NCBI GenBank assembly: GCA_963851415.1
Contig: CAWKPF010000003.1
Coordinates: 2,356,001-2,420,000 of the forward strand
Length of the DNA stretch: 64,000 nucleotides
From: CAWKPF01 sp963851415
Lineage (GTDB): Bacteria; Acidobacteriota; Thermoanaerobaculia; Multivoradales; Multivoraceae
Direction: 5' to 3'
The notes under the pieces were generated by a model. That model searched no databases. It saw only the letters and a list, made by a program, of their open reading frames with translations, and was not told where the DNA came from. A program made the translations under genes and the position numbers. The stretch's first letter is position 1. Every line of letters starts with the position of its first letter. Positions 39,722 to 46,695 of this stretch are shown here, piece by piece.

Positions 39722-39846
39722 AGGCGTGCAGGATACACCGTCGCGAAGCTGTAGACGATGGACACCGCCGACCGCCTTCCGGGAATCGAGGCGTCTTCCG
39801 GGCGTCTCTCAGACGTTTGAGTGGCCCGGAGGATGCCGCGAACCGG

Positions 39847-39936
39847 CCGGCACAACAAACGGCTGAACCGGACGAAACCCCGTAGTCGCTTCGCTCCTTC
39901 CGGTTCCCGCCGGTTATCCTTGGTCCGTTGGGCGGC
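39847..39936 (+). repeat. attC39
   Basis: R'' GCACAAC (39850-39856), R' GTTGGGC (39927-39933). Type C arms (GGCTGAACCGGACG / CGCCGGTTATCC) with an AACCCCGTAGTCG hairpin. Confidence 0.88.
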
Positions 39937-39960
39937 ACTGGTGCCAACGTAGAGAATCGC

Positions 39961-40599
39961 ATGGAAGTCATAGTCACTCGTACCGGCGATCGTCGCTACT
40001 CCATAGAAGCGCGCGGAACTCGCCTTGGGACCCTCGAAATGAGTCCGGCCCCAGGCTATGACGATCATCTGCCCCACGACCTCGTGCACTTTGTCGTCGA
40101 AGATGAACTGGGTCTTTCGCTAGGTGTTTTCGGGCAACTTGCCGCGGGGGGTGATGCCGGCACGTTCCGCCTTCCAGCGTCGCCGAACAAGTCGCGAGAG
40201 AGAACCCGAAAGCAGCGTCGACTCAAAAGACGAGGTGAACGACTTGCTCACGAAGGCCGCTGCGACTCAGAGTTCTCGGAGAAGGCGGTGGCCATTTGCC
40301 TCGACGAGTGGCATACGCGCGCAGCGGTACTCGGACACTCCCGCCGAAGCGGGACAGGATCGGCCCATGCTCACAGGCTTCACGCAACTCTGTCGGAAGC
40401 GGAGAAGGCCGAGTTGTCGGAGGAGGCAGTTCGGCGAATCTGCAATCGGCTCACCCAGGTGAGCGAGCTCTGGTCTCAGCTGGCAGTGGGGGGATCGTTG
40501 GTCCTGCACTGGACTCAGTCTGACATGGTGCCGCCCAGCAAACCGCACCAGAAGACGGAAACAGGTCGGCGCGCCGCGCCTCGCCGTTCCCGCCTTTGA
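39961..40599 (+). CDS. Cassette 40: hypothetical protein ending inside attC
   Basis: 212 residues from ATG 39961 (MEVIVTRTGDRRYSIEARGTRLG). The N-terminal 60 residues look like a compact domain (HDLVHFVVEDELGLSLGVFGQLAAGG). The rest is basic and helical (SRERTRKQRRLKRRGERLA, ATLSEAEKAELSEEAVRRI). The last codons lie in attC40. A remnant of its first 14 codons is found at 45629. Family not recognised. Confidence 0.7.
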   Translation: MEVIVTRTGDRRYSIEARGTRLGTLEMSPAPGYDDHLPHDLVHFVVEDELGLSLGVFGQLAAGGDAGTFRLPASPNKSRERTRKQRRLKRRGERLAHEGRCDSEFSEKAVAICLDEWHTRAAVLGHSRRSGTGSAHAHRLHATLSEAEKAELSEEAVRRICNRLTQVSELWSQLAVGGSLVLHWTQSDMVPPSKPHQKTETGRRAAPRRSRL

Positions 40600-40619
40600 G
40601 CTCAGGTCCGTTCGGCCGA
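40530..40619 (+). repeat. attC40
   Basis: R'' GCCCAGC (40533-40539; AAC changed to AGC), R' GTTCGGC (40610-40616). Type A-like arms (CCAGAAGACGG / CCGCCTTTGAGC). Confidence 0.82.
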
Positions 40620-40706
40620 CGAGGTCGCAGCCAGTGGCAGCCGATGTAGATGGAACACCCGAGAGACCCGCGCGGCGATCAACGCGCAACAACCAGGACC
40701 CGAACC

Positions 40707-41102
40707 ATGAGTAACCCTTCTGTCCCAGGCGTCGGCGGGATCCTCAGCGCCGACATCGCCGTCCCAGAACACGATCGCGAACAGAGCTTCTACTCACGTG
40801 TCCTGACCACGGGTGAGAATCCACTTTGGCGGGATGACCTGTTGAACAACCGAGGAATGCCGATCATCGGCCTGGGCGCGCGCATTCCAGAGTACGAGAA
40901 GCTACCGCTGCAATGGATGCCGCACATTCAGGTCGCCGATGTCGCAACCAGTGCCGCGCGTGCGCTCGAGCTGGGCGGGCAGGACCTGATGCATTCCAGC
41001 GACGACGGCGGAGAGAGTCAGTGGGCTGTTCTCCTGGATCCCAATGGGGCGGCGTTCGGGGTCATCCCAGTCGTCTCATGCCGAGTCCATGCCGCCGGAT
41101 GA
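40707..41102 (+). CDS. Cassette 41: VOC-family (glyoxalase/bleomycin-resistance fold) protein
   Basis: 131 residues: ILSADIAVPEHDREQSFYSRVL, then MPHIQVADVATSAARALELGGQDLM and WAVLLDPNGAAFGVIPV, the paired beta-alpha-beta-beta-beta units of the VOC superfamily. It overlaps the next VOC gene by 14 nt. Substrate unknown; typical roles are metal-dependent isomerase, dioxygenase or drug binding. Confidence 0.87.
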   Translation: MSNPSVPGVGGILSADIAVPEHDREQSFYSRVLTTGENPLWRDDLLNNRGMPIIGLGARIPEYEKLPLQWMPHIQVADVATSAARALELGGQDLMHSSDDGGESQWAVLLDPNGAAFGVIPVVSCRVHAAG

Positions 41103-41505
41103 GGGCGGCGCGTCGCGCGACGCCGCGGAGCGTGCGGGTCGCATTTCCTGGCTCAGCCTGACGGTCCCTGACGCTCTGGCAACCCGTGACTTCTATCGAC
41201 AGGTCGTGGGCTGGTCGGTGCAGAGCATCGAGATGGAGGACGGGAACGAGGCCTACATCGACTTCAGCATGCTCGGTGCTGGTGGGCACTCGGCGGCGAG
41301 AGTCGGTCATGCACGCGGCGCGAACCTGGGCCTGCCGCCGGTCTGGCTGATGTACCTGCCCGTTGGCGATCTCCCCGAAAGTCTTCGTCGTGTGCGAGAG
41401 GGCGGGGGTGAGATCATCAAAGCGACACTAGAAGCAGATGGGACCTACGTATCTGCCGTTGTTCAGGACCCGGTGGGTGCGTGCCTGGCGTTGGTACCGG
41501 GATGA
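41089..41505 (+). CDS. Cassette 41: second VOC-family protein
   Basis: 138 residues from ATG 41089. RISWLSLTVPDALATRDFYRQVVGW and SVQSIEMEDGNEAYIDF, then WLMYLPVGDLPESLRRVREGGGEIIKA and VVQDPVGACLALVPG, are typical VOC units. Likely pairs with the preceding protein, as split VOC partners do. Confidence 0.88.
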   Translation: MPPDEGGASRDAAERAGRISWLSLTVPDALATRDFYRQVVGWSVQSIEMEDGNEAYIDFSMLGAGGHSAARVGHARGANLGLPPVWLMYLPVGDLPESLRRVREGGGEIIKATLEADGTYVSAVVQDPVGACLALVPG

Positions 41506-41513
41506 GGAGGTGC

Positions 41514-41592
41514 AGCGACCGGACAGATCATTGCAGCGGACCAAGCTCGCTTCGCGAGCTCCCTCGCGGCCGAATTTCGGCCGCTAGCCGGC
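41514..41592 (+). repeat. attC41 (type F, degenerate cores)
   Basis: R''-like GACCGGAC (41517-41524), R'-like GCTAGCC (41583-41589). Shares the stretch GACAGATCATTGCAGCGG with attC46. Confidence 0.65.
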
Positions 41593-41608
41593 GTATCACG
41601 GTATGCGT

Positions 41609-41614
41609 TATAAT
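41609..41614 (+). promoter_or_regulatory. Consensus -10 TATAAT of cassette 42
   Basis: TATAAT ends 7 nt before the GTG at 41622, the intended higB start. Confidence 0.6.
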
Positions 41615-41621
41615 GTGACCC

Positions 41622-41913
41622 GTGATAGATCCTTCGCCGATCGTGGCACTGAAGACATCTTTGACGGTCGGTCGTCGAAGGCAGCCCTCCGGACGTGTCC
41701 ACGAAAGCTATGGCGAGTCGCCGGTCGAAAGCTGGACCAACTCAACCGAGTCGGCGAGCTGAATGAGCTCTCGGTACCTCCTGGCATCGGCTCGAAAAGC
41801 TGAAAGGCGATCGCGAGGGTCAGCACAGCACTCGAATCAACGATCAGTACCGCATCTGTTTCATCTGGGAGGCCGGCCATGCCTGCGAAGTCGAAGTCAC
41901 GGACTACCACTAG
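41622..41913 (+). pseudogene. higB: Cassette 42: HigB-family toxin with two frameshifts
   Basis: Restoring one base near 41628 and one near 41785 gives RSFADRGTEDIFDGRSSKAA, RKLWRVAGRKLDQLNRV, NRLEKLKGDREGQHSTRI and QYRICFIWEAGHACEVEVTDYH, a full HigB. Both breaks are 1-nt losses. As written a short product from an upstream ATG (41603) is possible. It overlaps higA by 35 nt. Confidence 0.83.
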
Positions 41914-42256
41914 GAAGGCGAAGCGCGGCAGGAATGCCCTGGTGGAGCGTCGCCTCCCCCGAGAGCGCCCTCCAACTCACCCGGGAGAGATGCTTCTGGA
42001 GGAGTTCTTGAAGCCACTCGGCATCTCGCAGTCCGCCTTCGCAAAGAGGCTAGACGTCTCCTTTCCTCGGCTCAACGAGATCATACGTGGGAAGCGAGGC
42101 GTTACGCCCGATACGGCTTTGCGCCTGGCTCGTGTGCTCGGTCTTCCTGCCGATTTCTGGCTCGGTCTGCAGGCCGATTGGGACCTATGGCACGCCATGA
42201 GAAGTGAAGCTTCGAAGGAGATTGCAAGCCTGGAGCCACTTGTGGAAACGGCGTAG
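41879..42256 (+). CDS. higA: Cassette 42: HigA-family antitoxin
   Basis: 125 residues: a basic extension (KSKSRTTTRKAKRGRN), then PPTHPGEMLLEEFLKPLGISQSAFAKRL and a helix-turn-helix (SFPRLNEIIRGKRGVTPDTALRLA), FWLGLQADWDLW. Classic HigA. Intact beside a broken toxin. Confidence 0.93.
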   Translation: MPAKSKSRTTTRKAKRGRNALVERRLPRERPPTHPGEMLLEEFLKPLGISQSAFAKRLDVSFPRLNEIIRGKRGVTPDTALRLARVLGLPADFWLGLQADWDLWHAMRSEASKEIASLEPLVETA

Positions 42257-42261
42257 TGGAG

Positions 42262-42332
42262 GCGCCGGCGGACCACGGGATCGAGCGGACAGCGACACCT
42301 GGCTGCCGCTCATCCTGGTTCCGTTAGGCGAG
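42262..42332 (+). repeat. attC42 (R'' degenerate)
   Basis: R' GTTAGGC (42323-42329) is intact. The R'' position reads GGCGGACC within GCGCCGGCGGACC. Type B arms with a GCGACACCTGGCT hairpin. Confidence 0.75.
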
Positions 42333-42338
42333 CAAGCC

Positions 42339-42791
42339 ATGCACAGAACCGGAACGTACCTGTCAATACTCGCGGTCTCGATTCTGGCCTACGCCGGCAC
42401 GGCTGTGGCGGGACCGCAGGAGCCTCTCATCGCGCCCGGTACGCCGACGGAGGCGGCCCACTCACACATGCGGGCCCTCATGACCAGGGACCCTGGAGAG
42501 ATCGGCAAGACCCTCTTCTTTCCCTTCGTTCACATCCAGCCCAACGGCCGCAAATTTCTTCTTCAGTCAATTGAGGAGTTTCCGAGCGAAGGCGTGCCGT
42601 ACTACAGCGAGATCATCGCCGTCGAGGAGCTTGCCGTAGTTCGGGACCAAGCCGTCGTCAGTGTGCGACTTCAGGTTCACGACATGGATCGCAACCCGAT
42701 TCGGAAGTCGAGTGCCATCTGGGGCCTGATTCGCCAAGACGGAGCCTGGCTCGTCTCTTGGCGACAACTGCTGGGGCCCGTCGATGAATAG
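42339..42791 (+). CDS. Cassette 43: exported NTF2-like protein
   Basis: 150 residues with a signal peptide (YLSILAVSILAYAGTAVAGP). The mature domain (EAAHSHMRALMTRDPGEIGK, VVRDQAVVSVRLQVHD, DGAWLVSWRQLLG) has the helix-then-sheet layout of SnoaL/NTF2 folds. No active site evident. Confidence 0.72.
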   Translation: MHRTGTYLSILAVSILAYAGTAVAGPQEPLIAPGTPTEAAHSHMRALMTRDPGEIGKTLFFPFVHIQPNGRKFLLQSIEEFPSEGVPYYSEIIAVEELAVVRDQAVVSVRLQVHDMDRNPIRKSSAIWGLIRQDGAWLVSWRQLLGPVDE

Positions 42792-42881
42792 CTCGCCTGA
42801 CAAGGCGCTCCCAAGGACGAGGAACCGTTCGGCTTCCGCCTTCATGGCTCCTCGCCTCCGAGCTTGGCTCCGTTGGGCGGC
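42792..42881 (+). repeat. attC43
   Basis: R'' GCCTGAC (42795-42801; AAC changed to GAC), R' GTTGGGC (42872-42878). Type A-like arms (CCCAAGGACGAG / CTCGCCTCCGAGC) with an AACCGTTCGG hairpin. Confidence 0.83.
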
Positions 42882-42923
42882 AGGTGAGGTGCGAGATTGC
42901 ACTTAGTACTCGACGCACTTCGG

Positions 42924-43304
42924 ATGATCCGAGACATCGGCCGCGCGAGCCGCGCTGTCAACATCTGGGGTGCTGCCCTGAACGTCACTCAGATCGTGGG
43001 TGGCATGGCATTCATAGGTACGATCGAAGGCAAGGTGATCCTCGCGACGGTAGTGCTCACACTCGTGATCGCTGGTCAGATTCACAAGAGGGCGCCGTTC
43101 TCGCGGCTCATCGGTTTGTGTCATCTGCCGTGGCTCGCGCTACTGCCTTGGCTCGTACATCGGCTACTCACAGTCGACCACTCGATCCCACTACAGGTGT
43201 GGGGCTACTACGTCGCCCTGACCATAGGGATCAGTCTGCTCTTCGACGCCGGCGACATCTACCGCTACACCAAGGGTCAGAAGACGTTCTCCTGGTCGTC
43301 GTGA
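42924..43304 (+). CDS. Cassette 44: four-helix membrane protein
   Basis: 126 residues from ATG 42924 (TTG 42897 is an alternative). Hydrophobic segments: IWGAALNVTQIVGGMAFIG, GKVILATVVLTLVIAGQI, LPWLALLPWLVHRLL and VWGYYVALTIGISLLFDAG. The C-terminus (DIYRYTKGQKTFSW) is cytoplasmic. Family not recognised. Confidence 0.68.
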   Translation: MIRDIGRASRAVNIWGAALNVTQIVGGMAFIGTIEGKVILATVVLTLVIAGQIHKRAPFSRLIGLCHLPWLALLPWLVHRLLTVDHSIPLQVWGYYVALTIGISLLFDAGDIYRYTKGQKTFSWSS

Positions 43305-43377
43305 CCGAACGCCGGGCCCTGCCGTGGAGCCACGATCGCGCAAGGAGAACGGCTTCGCTGCGGCGCTGTTGTGCAGA
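43304..43377 (+). repeat. attC44 (vestigial)
   Basis: A possible site with an R'-like GTTGTGC (43368-43374). No clear R'' is seen before it. The R' is supported by a complementary GCACAAC at 44569. Confidence 0.4.
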
Positions 43378-43412
43378 CGATCGACTAGATTTAATACGCA
43401 AGGCTCCCCTAG

Positions 43413-44453
43413 GTGTGAAAGCTCAGTAGGTTGTTCAGGTTCATTCGGGTTCCTCTGAGATCATGAGGTTGCTAAGACCAATGACTCAGAGGAGAGACCC
43501 GAATGAGGCTCCATGGTAACGCTCGACTGACGGTTCACGGCAGAGAGCTGCTGATTCAGCGGGTACTGGAGAGAGGAGAGCAGGTGAGGGAGGCCGCGGC
43601 CTCCCTCGGCGTGAGCGAGCGTACGGCGTATCGGTGGATCCGCCGCTATCGGGAGGAAGGCGTCGAGGGTCTTCGCGACCGCAGCTCTCGACCGCATCGA
43701 AGTCCGAGTAGGACGGCACCGAGGAAAGTGAAGCGGATTCTCCGCCTGCGGCGGCGAGGCCTGGTGGCCTGGGAGATCGCCCAGCAGGCGGGAGTGCCTC
43801 GTTCGACGGTGTCTCGGATCTTGCGCCAGCAAGGCCTGGGCCGCCTGGCGAGCCTCGAGCCGAAAGAACCGGTGCGGCGCTACGAGCGGGAGCGTCCCGG
43901 CGAGCTGCTGCACCTGGACACCAAGAAACTCGCCCGGATCACGAAGGGTCCGGGCCATCGGATCCACGGAGATCGCTCTCAGCGGGTGGAGGGAGCCGGC
44001 TGGGAGCACGCTCACGCGGCCGTGGACGACCATACTCGCCTCGCCTTCGCCGAAGTCTTGCCGGACGAGAAGAAGGAGTCCGTGACCGGCTTCTTACGCC
44101 GCTGTGTGGCGTGGTACGCCGAGCAGGGTATTCGCATCGAGCGGGTGCTCACCGACCGAGGCTCCGGCTACCGATCTCATCTCTTCAACGACGCGTGCCG
44201 CGAGCTCGGCATTCGACATCTCTACACGCGACCGTACACGCCGAAGACCAACGGCAAGGTCGAGCGTTTCATTCAGACGATGGCACGCAAGTGGGCGTAT
44301 GCGAAGGCCTACTCCAGCTCGAAACGGCGAACCGGTGCTCTCCCTACCTGGATCCGCTACTACAATCTCCAAAGACCTCACCACGGTCTCGGAGGGAACA
44401 CCCCGTGGCAGCGACTACGAGCTGCCGACTGAACAACGTTCTGAGACGTAACA
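43413..44453 (+). mobile_element. IS481-family insertion sequence
   Basis: 1041 bp bounded by TGTGAAAGCTCAG (43413) and the imperfect complement CTGAGACGTAACA (ending 44453). CCTAGG is duplicated on both sides (43407-43412 and 44454-44459), matching the NCTAGN preference of IS481. It lies in an otherwise gene-less cassette. Confidence 0.93.
43503..44432 (+). CDS. IS481-family transposase
   Basis: 309 residues. The N-terminal helix-turn-helix (VREAAASLGVSERTAYRWIRRYREEG) is followed by a second (EIAQQAGVPRSTVSRILRQQ) and a DDE core: ELLHLDTKKLARI, VDDHTRLAFAEVL, VLTDRGSGYRS, TPKTNGKVERFIQTM. Full length, no frame disruption, so probably functional. Confidence 0.95.
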   Translation: MRLHGNARLTVHGRELLIQRVLERGEQVREAAASLGVSERTAYRWIRRYREEGVEGLRDRSSRPHRSPSRTAPRKVKRILRLRRRGLVAWEIAQQAGVPRSTVSRILRQQGLGRLASLEPKEPVRRYERERPGELLHLDTKKLARITKGPGHRIHGDRSQRVEGAGWEHAHAAVDDHTRLAFAEVLPDEKKESVTGFLRRCVAWYAEQGIRIERVLTDRGSGYRSHLFNDACRELGIRHLYTRPYTPKTNGKVERFIQTMARKWAYAKAYSSSKRRTGALPTWIRYYNLQRPHHGLGGNTPWQRLRAAD

Positions 44454-44565
44454 CCTAGGCAGAGCGAATGCGGTCGACCGACGAGGAGTCACGGGATATG
44501 CCGCCCGCGGGTCGAAAAGAGCGTCGTACCGGCTCGAGAGAAGAATGATTGAGTCCGCTGGGCGA

Positions 44566-44612
44566 TCGGCACAACCGAAACAAGGGCGCTCCAGAGGACG
44601 AGAACCTGTCAG
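44566..44612 (+). repeat. attC45, left half
   Basis: R'' GCACAAC (44569-44575), then a type A left arm (GCGCTCCAGAGGACGAGAA). The right half is replaced by CAGGAGGCAAGGAGG. R'' complements the R'-like GTTGTGC at 43368. Confidence 0.7.
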
Positions 44613-44630
44613 GAGGCAAGGAGGATCTAG

Positions 44631-45119
44631 ATGAACCATAGAGGCACTGTCGGACTCTTGCTCTTGTTGCTTGTCGCCACTCCTGCAATCTCCCGTGCGG
44701 GAGAACTGGAGTCGGAGTTCGCTTCCTTGCTCGAGGCCTACACGGCGATTTGGAACACACACGACGGAGATGCTCTTGCCACTTTCTTCACCGAGGACGC
44801 TGATCTGATCATGGGGAGCCTGCCGCGAATCGACGGCCGAGACGCTATCGGCGATTGGTGGGGCGACTATTTCGCCCGAATCGATGCCGCCCGGCACGGG
44901 GAATTCGAGGTGCTTTCACTGAGAGAGATCGCGCCAGGGGTTCAACTCGCGAACGTTCAATCGAGGACCTTTGGAGAAGAAACGAGAGACGAGCTCGAGA
45001 CTCGACTGGCCCGCGGAACATGGTTACTCGTCAAGAGAGGTGATACTTTGCTGATCGCGGCGATGCGAGGCCTACCGGCGGAAGGCGAGCACCGCGTAGG
45101 TCCAGGCACAGATCGCTGA
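44631..45119 (+). CDS. Cassette 46: exported SnoaL/DUF4440-like protein
   Basis: 162 residues with a signal peptide (VGLLLLLLVATPAISRAG). LLEAYTAIWNTHDGDALATFFTEDADL and IDGRDAIGDWW are the classic SgcJ/EcaC-type NTF2-like N-terminus. AAGGAGG lies 8 nt upstream of the ATG. Predicted periplasmic, ligand unknown. Confidence 0.85.
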   Translation: MNHRGTVGLLLLLLVATPAISRAGELESEFASLLEAYTAIWNTHDGDALATFFTEDADLIMGSLPRIDGRDAIGDWWGDYFARIDAARHGEFEVLSLREIAPGVQLANVQSRTFGEETRDELETRLARGTWLLVKRGDTLLIAAMRGLPAEGEHRVGPGTDR

Positions 45120-45133
45120 TGGCGGGCCCACTT

Positions 45134-45214
45134 GCCGTCTGACAGATCATTGCAGCGGACCCGACCGGTCGCTTCGAGAGCGCCCGGGCCGCTGAATTCC
45201 AGCCGTTCGGCCAC
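45134..45214 (+). repeat. attC46 (type F), last site with both cores
   Basis: R'' GTCTGAC (45137-45143), R' GTTCGGC (45205-45211). Arms ATTGCAGCGGACC / GGGCCGCTGAATT. Sister of attC41. Confidence 0.8.
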
Positions 45215-45226
45215 GGAGCCGAGACA

Positions 45227-45613
45227 TTGAAGCGCACGTGGACGATCATAGGGGTAGGGGACGTACCTCGAAGCCAGGAGTGGTACCAGGCTCTTCTCGG
45301 TCTCTCGGCGGCGCCTCCTGCCCACGACTACTTCGGACAGATCGTCGACTCAGATGGAACGGTCCTGCTCTGCCTTCACGAGTGGGGCGCTCATGATCAC
45401 CCTCCGTTGATGAGCCCCGAGCACGGAGTACGCGGAAACGGCCTCCTCCTCTTCTTCCGTGTCGATGATTTCGATCTCGCCCTCGAAAGGGCGCGCGAGC
45501 TCGTAGCTCGTCTCGAAGAGGAGCCGCACCTGAACCCGAACACTCAGACCAAGGAGTTCTCACTCCGAGATCCGGATGGCTACTACATCACCATCAGTGC
45601 ACTCGCTACCTGA
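45227..45613 (+). CDS. VOC-family protein (cassette 47)
   Basis: 128 residues from TTG: WTIIGVGDVPRSQEWYQALLGL, QIVDSDGTVLLCLHEWG, LLLFFRVDDFDLALERAREL and LRDPDGYYITISAL. A standard VOC domain with likely metal-binding His/Glu positions. It lies just after the last intact attC and has no recognisable attC of its own. Confidence 0.87.
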   Translation: MKRTWTIIGVGDVPRSQEWYQALLGLSAAPPAHDYFGQIVDSDGTVLLCLHEWGAHDHPPLMSPEHGVRGNGLLLFFRVDDFDLALERARELVARLEEEPHLNPNTQTKEFSLRDPDGYYITISALAT

Positions 45614-45628
45614 CCGGAACATAATCGC

Positions 45629-45670
45629 ATGGACGTCATTGCCACTCGGACCGGCGAACGTCGCAATTCC
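45629..45670 (+). pseudogene. Remnant of the cassette 40 gene 5' end
   Basis: ATGGACGTCATTGCCACTCG... matches the start of the cassette 40 gene (39961) over about 42 nt, including the upstream AATCGC. Encoded MDVIATRTGERRNS versus MEVIVTRTGDRRYS. Only the first 14 codons remain. Confidence 0.65.
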
Positions 45671-45710
45671 AGACCTCGCGCCGTCATCCGACCGCAAAAA
45701 GGGGACCCCA

Positions 45711-46595
45711 GTGCCTAGCGCCGAGCATGAGCAGGTCGTCGCCATGATGAGTGGGGGCCTGGCCCTCGAGGAGCTGTCGATCGACGAGCAGCGCGCCGTA
45801 ATGGAAGCCTCGGCGGAGATGTTCCCGGCGGAGGCCGATGTGCACGCCTCCGAGATCGATGCCGGCGGCGTCCCCGCGGACTGGATATCGGTCGACGAGA
45901 GCGAGCCGGATCGCGTCGTGCTCTATCTCCACGGAGGTGGCTACGTGATGGGCTCACGAAGCACCCACCGCGGACTCGCCGGACGGATCGCGCGGGCGGC
46001 ACGGGCTCGAGTGCTGCTGCCGGACTACCGGCTCGCACCCGAGCACCCGTTTCCCGCTGCCTTCGAGGACGCCACGGCCTCTTGGCGCTGGCTGCTCTCC
46101 GAGGGTCATGCTCCAGAATGCATGGCCATCGCCGGCGACTCTGCCGGCGGGGGTTTGACCCTGGCCACGCTGCTGGCAGCGAAGGCGGCCGGTGACCCGC
46201 TACCCGCCTGCGCCGTGGGGCTGTCTCCGTGGACAGACCTCGAAGGTCGTGGGCCGACTGCCGAGCCCGGTGCGGCCGACGACCCCATGCTCACTTCGGA
46301 AGGTCTGCGGTCCACCGGCCGCCACTACGCCGCCGCGGATCTGCGCAATCCGTTCGCGGCTCCGTTGCACGGGGATCCGGCAGGCCTGCCGCCGCTGCTC
46401 CTCCAGGTCGGTACCCGGGAGATCCTGCTGTCGGACAGCACGCGTTTCGCCGAGAAGGCCCGAGCTGCGGGCGTGGACGTGACCCTGGAAGTCGAAGAGG
46501 GATTGATTCACGTCTGGCAGTTCTTTCCCGACGTCCCGGAGGCTCGGGATGCAATCCAACGAGTCGGTGCGTTCATCGGGCGTCACTGCTCTTGA
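45711..46595 (+). CDS. Alpha/beta hydrolase, hormone-sensitive-lipase family
   Basis: 294 residues from GTG 45711. The oxyanion motif HGGG (about residue 74, VVLYLHGGGYVMGS), the nucleophile GDSAGG (about 143), LSPWTDLEG, and the terminal acid/His region (VEEGLIHVWQFF) mark a HSL-family esterase. Cytoplasmic. It probably hydrolyses short-chain esters. The upstream in-frame extension contains the cassette 40 remnant and is not part of the enzyme. Confidence 0.9.
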   Translation: MPSAEHEQVVAMMSGGLALEELSIDEQRAVMEASAEMFPAEADVHASEIDAGGVPADWISVDESEPDRVVLYLHGGGYVMGSRSTHRGLAGRIARAARARVLLPDYRLAPEHPFPAAFEDATASWRWLLSEGHAPECMAIAGDSAGGGLTLATLLAAKAAGDPLPACAVGLSPWTDLEGRGPTAEPGAADDPMLTSEGLRSTGRHYAAADLRNPFAAPLHGDPAGLPPLLLQVGTREILLSDSTRFAEKARAAGVDVTLEVEEGLIHVWQFFPDVPEARDAIQRVGAFIGRHCS

Positions 46596-46635
46596 TCCCC
46601 TTTTTCGTTGAGCGCCAGCTCGGAGGTGATGTGAA

Positions 46636-46695
46636 GTGATCGACCTCGACGACTTGTTCCGCCTCGACCGCGAGCCGGTGGACGGCGCGCGATGA
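46636..46695 (+). CDS. Possible 19-residue coupled small ORF
   Basis: GTG 46636 follows GGAGGTGATG and encodes IDLDDLFRLDREPVDGAR, ending in an ATGA overlap with the next gene. It may be a leader peptide or a gene remnant. Confidence 0.3.
   Translation: MIDLDDLFRLDREPVDGAR

Larger units (their letters stand above)
6625..45214 (+). mobile_element. Sedentary chromosomal integron: intI, attI and about 46 cassettes
   Basis: An integron-type tyrosine recombinase gene is followed by an attI point and a tandem array of short genes. Each gene is bounded by imperfect inverted repeats ending in GTTRRRY and starting with RYYYAAC. The repeats are closely related to one another, the hallmark of a sedentary array. 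Most cassettes start with bases complementary to their own R'' core, which fits IntI-mediated insertion. Array edges are metG on the left and, with vestigial sites to 51.6 kb, cysS on the right. The 45.2 kb end given here is the last attC with both core sites. Confidence 0.95.

Noticed and set aside
8311..45214. CRISPR-like regularly spaced repeats
   Set aside because: The repeats are 65-92 bp imperfect palindromes with variable cores, separated by whole genes of 0.3-1.3 kb. No cas genes are present. They are attC sites.
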